Assembly: GCA_019188255.1 (NCBI GenBank)
Contig: JAETXT010000002.1
Coordinates: forward strand, 5,704,001 to 5,768,000
Direction of reading: 5' to 3'
Length of the DNA stretch: 64,000 nt
DNA from: Verticillium longisporum
Lineage: Eukaryota > Ascomycota > Sordariomycetes > Glomerellales > Plectosphaerellaceae
Of this stretch, positions 58,501 through 64,000 are shown piece by piece. Each line of letters starts with the position of its first letter. The stretch's first letter is position 1. Under the pieces are notes generated by a model. It was not told the origin of the DNA and searched no databases. It saw only the letters and a program-made list of their open reading frames with translations. The position numbers were made by a program, and so were the translations under genes.

Positions 58501-58556
58501 GTGGTACTGGTGGCAGCGGTGCCTGGGCGGGTCCGGCGCAGCAGTTCCAGATGTGA
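55546..58556 (+). CDS. Zn2Cys6 transcription factor with fungal-specific domain
   Basis: Exons 55546-57148 and 57292-58556 are joined over a 143-bp, very pyrimidine-rich intron, giving 955 residues. The N-terminus has an Ala run and a striking His/Asp/Glu-only tract (about 70-96). The binuclear zinc cluster lies at 110-141 (ACEACRGLKVRC…CARCRKARRAC). A basic linker and short coiled coil (RVAELEKKIDAL) follow, then the fungal-specific middle homology region (RRAWLACYYLSSNTAMAL). The C-terminus is rich in Gln, Pro and Gly. It is a nuclear DNA-binding regulator, probably recognising paired CGG triplets; its targets are unknown. It is far from the metabolic genes and more likely a general regulator. 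Confidence 0.92.
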
Positions 58557-59834
58557 TTCTGCATTCTTTCCGTTTTGCGTGTGCGCTCGTCTACATACCC
58601 CTTTCCGTTTTGTCTTTCGCGTCGGTTTCATGGACGGAGTTTCGGTCGGCTGTGTGGTCATTCTTCTTCTTACAATCTTCGGCGCCTTCTTCACTGTGTG
58701 ACCCAGGAAACTGAGACGGCAGTAGGAACGGATTTGCATTTTCTCTCCCCGTCCATCATGTCATTGGACAAGGTCGTTTCTTTACCAGAAGAAGCCTTCT
58801 GCGCAGGGCCAAGATGGAGAGGTGGAAGAGGGAGGGGGATACCCGCTGTTTCATGTATATTTTTACCTCGGGGCGCACAGGGACTAGGATCGGCGGTCGG
58901 ACGGCCGGGCATCAGGAAAACGGCTTGGCAGCACAGCAGAAGCGCGGTCGGTGCGGATGGCGTTTATTTTGTTTTTCCGACAACGACAATCGGTCGAAAC
59001 GCGTACGAACTTGTACCGATTCAGAGCCCGTGTATCTGGTCATCTGTGTCGATACGAATAGACGCTTTCGTGGCTATTTGTGACTCGTCGATTTGTCAAT
59101 GTGAGACTTATACTGATTGAGTCGCTATACTCTCTCCCAAGTCTGTCAAGCAATGCTCATGAGCTCGGTTGCATTTCCTATGGAATACCCATGCAGCTCA
59201 ATCGCCAGCATCCATCAATTTCCCCGTGCCCTTCAACAGACGGGTCACCCTCATCTGGTCTTGGCCGCCTTCCCCCCCGGTCCTTCAGACTCTTCGTTTG
59301 ATACATTCTCGTGACACGGCCTTGCACCTCGTCTTCGTCCTTGAGCACTCTTCTGCAAAAGCCAAACCATGTATCCATATTCGTACCAGTCCAATTTTGG
59401 AGTCCAGTTACAGGTAATATGATAGCCGCTCCCGATCCGATCCCGCGCCCGTAATGACAATGAACCGTGTTTGCCCTGGCATCGCGTCCTGCCCTGCCTC
59501 CCCCAGTTGTTCTGCCCATTGAGCCCTAGCCCGTGCAAGTCTGCAAAACCCCGAGACCAGCACTTTGTGCTGCAAGGTACACGCGGCCGTCTAATCTGAC
59601 GTCAAAACGCCCGCACCCATCAATGAAATCAAGCAATCAATCTGGGGCAACTCCTGACATTTGTGAAACGTCGCCGCTGTTGGTAAGAGGGGGTATTGGT
59701 GAAGGAGGAAATCGTAAAAGTGAGATGTCGTGAAAGGGGGGTAGGTGGCGGGTGCGTGGCATACGGCAGTCCTACCCATGCAATGTACATAGAACATGAG
59801 TTTTTGCGACATATTCAGCGCCGCTGAAGTCCCT
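58557..59834. other. Intergenic region between convergent genes
   Basis: It contains the 3' ends of the Zn2Cys6 gene and the Scp3-like gene; no other gene is supported. Confidence 0.5.
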
Positions 59835-60771
59835 TCAGTCCATGTAGAAGTCTCCCTTGAGAATACGCTCCTGGAAAGCGTCGGGCTTCTTTCGCTGGGG
59901 CTCAGGAGCCTTGGGCTTCATGGCGGCGGCCTGCGCGGGCGGAGCGGGCATGTCGGACACAGATTTAGCGCGGTCGTGCATGGCGTTGCCGTTGCCACGG
60001 GGTGGCGAGGTGGACGCAGTCGAGCCAAAGGAGAATGACGGTCGGGGGCCCTGGACAGAGCTCTCAGCTCGAGACTTGAGTTGCTCGGACCAGTTAAATC
60101 CTTGATCTGCCCAAGAGAAGAATTGTTAGCCCAGGATCAATCGAGTGATGCATTGCTTGCCAGGGAGATGATCGTGTCTTTCGGCATGCGCAGTCGTTGA
60201 GGTCCGCCCCCTGCAACGGGTGCAGGTGGACGACGACGAGCTGGTGCGGTTGACTTTGTGGGAATCGCACCTGTTCTCGTCGAGGGAACTCGGGGGTTCA
60301 CACTGCTTCGTCTGCCGCTCATGGTAGACATTTGATGAAGGGGAGCATTGGAGGGGACAGATGTTGATGCAGATGGGTGATTACCATTTGGCGCTGAGGG
60401 GCTTCCGCCACCTGGACGAACATTGCGCATGGCGGGGGCCCCAAAGCTCATACGGCGGGCGAAAGGGGTAGTGGGGGAGCGCGTACGACCTCCTCTTCGT
60501 CAATGGCGTTCTCGCCAAACGAGTCAGAGTTAGTCGACATGCTGCCTCGTCGAAAGCCGGTGAAGGGGCTGGAGTTGGTAGGCGATGTGCCAGCCAGGCC
60601 GATGCCCGTTGTGGCAACAGAGAGACGTCGTCGCTGGGCCTCACTGTTCTGGTAGTTCTGGCCGACCGAGGTCGAGTTGCTACGGAAAAGGCCAGCCAGG
60701 GCCTGCTGGGTGACTGAGCCGCGGCGTCGGTGGTTCATGTCGGCGTTGTTGTTGGCGTTTTCGTTTGACAT
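59835..60771 (-). CDS. Scp3-like protein (spindle-poison sensitivity family); one frameshift and a non-GT intron
   Basis: The ATG at 60771 opens MSNENANNNADMNHRRRGSV, a start I recognise from fungal Scp3-type proteins, with repeated RRRGSV/RRRLSV/FRRGSM basic Ser motifs that look like phosphorylation sites. One G is missing from the G5 run at 60473-60477, after which TTPFARRMSFG continues the same protein. After KDTIISLA a short intron ends at 60107 with a good branch site and acceptor (GGGCTAAC…TTGGGCAG). No GT donor is available: GCAATG at 60156 keeps the frame, GCAAGC at 60160 does not. Exon 2 gives QGFNWSEQLKSRAES and ends FQERILKGDFYMD, the conserved family C-terminus. Total about 295 residues. 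The molecular role is poorly known. Confidence 0.75.
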
Positions 60772-63700
60772 GATGGCGGTTGAGGTGTATGGCGAATCGT
60801 CTATTTGTAGTTTTGCAGCGTTGACTATTAGGTGGTGGGTTGGTGTGGTGTTGGATGGTGTGAGGAGGAATAGAAATCGAAAGACGAGTCGTTCGAGAGG
60901 GGTCCGGGGGGTTACGGGTAGGTGGAACGTGGGTTTATATATCAGAGTGGGAAATGGACTGATTGGGTAACACCCCGCAGAGCCGGTGGTGGAGGGTAGG
61001 ATGGTTGGTGTCTTGTGATGGCACGGGCACAATGCACGAGTCGAGCGAGGAGGTGCTGGCAAGGACAGTGTGGTGCGTGGCCTGATGCTGATCCCGAACG
61101 GGGTTTGATCAAGGGGCTTTCCGTCGAAGGCTTTGTGCGGCGAGAGATCGACAAGCCAGCACGGAGAACGATTGGGGGTTTTGATGAAGGTGACGTCGAG
61201 GCGCTGCGATTCGAGACAGGGGATGGCCAGGAAATGCAAATGAATCGAGAGCGATGCAGCGATTGAGGGAAAAAAGGTTGGGGATCAGAATACGGACGAG
61301 GGTGGCCCTTGAGCAGAAGGGAATTGTCAGGGTGCGGTATGTGGCAGTGTGGGGGAGGAGCCGTAAGGGGGGCGAATCTAAACTGTTGGCGAGACACGGG
61401 TTGGTTTGGTGTTGGTTGGGACTTGTTGGCTGGTGTGTCTTGTTTGTTTGTCCGGTGGTGAATTTCTGTCGCAGGGAGTGGCACTTTTTTCTTTCTTTCC
61501 TGTTGATGAGGATAGAGATGGGTACCTAGGTTGCTAGAACGATGGAGATGAAGAGAAGAAGATGGAGTGATGAGAGGAGAAGAAGAAGGAGAAGGAGGGA
61601 GTGGGGATGAAGAGCAGATGGGAGAAACGGGGGGAGGGGCAGCATGAGTTGGTGAGCAGAAGCAGCCGCCATGGACCACGGACGGAAGTGGTGATAGACT
61701 TGAGCTTTCCCTTGTTGGCGGTGGGTAGGTTCGCCTGTGGGAGGAGGGAAGTTTGGGGGGGGTGGGGGGTCCTTTCCGCGCAGCCCGCCGTAGGATAGTG
61801 GGTAGGTACCGCTTCAAGGCAAGCAACAGCAGACGGCCATCAGCCAGCAGCTACCAGCCAGCAACGCAGGAGTGGAGTGGGGAGTGAGCACCTATTGGGG
61901 CTGGGATCTGGGATTGCTTGGAACGCTGAAGCACAGACAGGGCAGGACAGAAGCTCTGCGCAAGCGCATCCGCGGCATCCACGGCAGGTGTCTCCAGGCC
62001 CCCCTAGCACCTCCCCCCCAAGGCAGGGCGTGGGCCACAGTGACCAATCAATGGGGCACGCCACCTTGAAACGCTATCCTGGGGCAGGTGCTTTCGACGA
62101 CGGATCTGGTCTGTGCTTCAGCGTAGCGTGCCACCAACACGGCTGGCGACGTCACCCAATCGCACTATTTTGCGGGGTAACTCCAGCGTTGGGAAAGCAC
62201 GAAGAAGCCCACCCGGGGCCTGCACCGTCAGTCTCTCGAGAGAGCGACAACGAATCTCCACCACCTTCTTCGGCGTTCCAACCCAGCAGGTCGCCCCCAC
62301 GATTGGTCCTCTCTGTGTTGAGATGCATCTATTGCGACCACCTCCTCTTACCATGTTGCAGTCGGACCCCTGACAATGCACCATCATGAACTCAACCCAA
62401 GCGTGACGCACAAGCAAGCCTCCATCCACCATCTGAAGCGGACCCATTTTCGCTTGAAGTCGCATTGATGCGCGTCGAGTCAAGGTGACAGGCAGCAACA
62501 ACACAAAGCCAGCCAGGAGTTTTGGTAGGCGAGAGGAGGGGCTGTATCACTTCGTTGCGTGGACACGGTCGCTGCTCGGCCGTCTTCTAACAGCTTGCAA
62601 CTCCCGTCTTCCATACTTCCGATTCGACCATGCTGTTCATTCGTTATCAACTGTTCGTTCAGTCGATGGTCGGTCGTATCGAGGGACGATTCAAGCACAC
62701 CAGTCACCTAGCAAGCCTAGGTGGTTCAGCCCCAGAACGCCCGAGCCAAGTCACATTCCGCATCCCCGTCTCCAAGGTTTCCAGTCCCCATCATTTGTTC
62801 TGTCGACGAATCAAGAAACATGGAGTGGCCATCGTTCTTTGTACAACTGACACGTATTAAGGCCCAGATGGTACTATTACCCTCCATCATCACCAGGTGT
62901 CGACCATCGCTGCCAAGTACCACTGAACTCTCTTTGCCAGTCTTCCACCCAGCTGCACCGCATGCAGAAAACAAAAGCACCGTATCTGCCAAAGAATCCG
63001 CCCGTCGCGACTCGTACATTGCAGCTATCGGCGCTGAATTGGCCTGCAGGCGCCCCCTCAGCCCAGTCCATGCGCACTGCAGATGCATATCTTCCAGTCG
63101 CTTAGATCTCTCCCAACGTCGTATCCGTTGACCATTTCCATTATCTGGCTTGTCGACCCTCATAACGTGCTCGCCTCATTAGCAACTAGAAAGGACAACG
63201 ACCCGTACGCAGCATTACCTTGCAGGAACCTTGGTAGTACAGCTCAACCCTTTCTGGCCTCTTCGGCGAACATTTCTTGTGGACGTCCCCCTTCTGCAGG
63301 CAGTCACGGCAGCCTCAACCGAACTGCGGTCTCCGTCCGCCTGCATCATCTCAAGCTCAGACAGACCCCGCGGCACCCACCCTGCCACCTCCGTGCAGAC
63401 ACTTCCAATGGATTTGCTGTAATTTCCAACGTCTAACCCTTGACTATCATCAGCTTCTGACTCGTCAGACCAAAACATGGAGATGGACAAGCGTCCTTGG
63501 ACGCGCCTATCTCGTTTTTACCCCGCACACAGACGGAGCATATCTCCACGCACAAATAGCACCACCACTCCGTCAGCTGCTCCCTGCTAGCTCCCTGTCT
63601 GCACCAACTCCACAAGCCCCTCGCGCCACGATAGCCAAGCCCTCCAAGCGTGCGGCTTATGCCACTGCCAAGCAGCCAAGCAGCACGAGCGACTACGAGA

Positions 63701-64000
63701 ACAGAAGGGACTTTGCCAGCAGTTGGCCCACGTGACGATACAGGGTCCTGGACACGCAGTGATGCAGGGGTTGTGGTTCGAACTAGGTGATTGTGGTGAT
63801 CCAAGAAGTTAGCGGGCCCTCGGCTCAGGACGACCAAGAGGAGCTCATTCGGTCAGCTCGCGTATGGTGCGTCGACGCGAGAGGAGCGATGGTGCGTGCA
63901 TCTCAGCTGCATACATGGTACGCTATTGTTGTTGAGGTAGACTCGACTGCGTTTTTAATCACAAGCTGTGAGTATGGTTCAAGTTGTTTCGTCAGTTCTT
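60772..64000. other. 3.2-kb region without a supported gene
   Basis: It begins with the promoter and leader of the Scp3-like gene. Purine-rich sequence occurs around 61540-61620. Frames of up to about 290 codons exist on both strands but have skewed composition and no domain or convincing splicing. A gene continuing past the right edge cannot be excluded. Confidence 0.4.

Noticed and set aside
60942..61826. 294-codon minus-strand frame upstream of the Scp3-like gene
   Set aside because: Extreme Pro/Ser/His composition from pyrimidine-rich leader sequence; no domain.
1..64000. CRISPR arrays, bacterial operons, viral genes
   Set aside because: No evenly spaced direct repeats with unique spacers, no polycistronic layout and no viral hallmark genes were seen; gene structure is eukaryotic throughout.

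Overview
The window is nuclear DNA of a filamentous ascomycete, most likely a Sordariomycete. The support is intron architecture (46-274 bp GT-AG introns with CTAAC/CTGAC branch sites), lineage families (2EXR, Bas-ANK, Zn2Cys6, GMC oxidoreductase, Scp3-like), an intron-containing tRNA-Val, and C-to-T decay typical of repeat-induced point mutation (RIP). Splice models were built by hand from reading frames and splice sites; protein families come from recognised motifs, without database searches.

Layout. 0-15 kb is an accessory metabolic region: a membrane-protein N-terminus running off the left edge, an SDR, a GMC flavo-oxidoreductase, an alpha/beta hydrolase divergent from it, a hypothetical protein, tRNA-Val(AAC), a second SDR, and a Bas-ANK transcription factor (basic region plus ankyrin repeats) tail to tail with that SDR. 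14-21 kb holds a 2EXR gene and its decayed paralogue, a RIP-damaged protein kinase, and a DNA element with about 210-bp inverted termini plus a third copy of the terminus. 22-24 kb has a BTB-like gene. 24.8-29.3 kb is a relic of a reducing polyketide synthase, truncated at both ends, with an internal deletion and a band of stop codons; a small TA-flanked MITE follows.

31-61 kb is more conventional: a secreted metallo-beta-lactamase-fold hydrolase, a CorA-like transporter, a Pro/Tyr-rich protein, a membrane protein, a small hypothetical gene, a C2H2-like zinc-finger protein, a Bem3-type PX-PH-RhoGAP protein, a Zn2Cys6 transcription factor and an Scp3-like protein. Long gene-poor stretches (44.7-49.4 kb, 60.8-64 kb) and several microsatellites separate them.

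Two themes stand out. First, the left half looks like the remains of a secondary-metabolite locus: oxidoreductases, hydrolase and a pathway-type regulator look intact, while the synthase is dead. Second, otherwise good genes carry single missing bases, always in G/C runs (8.5, 37.8, 39, 49.4 and 60 kb genes). This fits homopolymer under-calling in the assembly better than biological inactivation.
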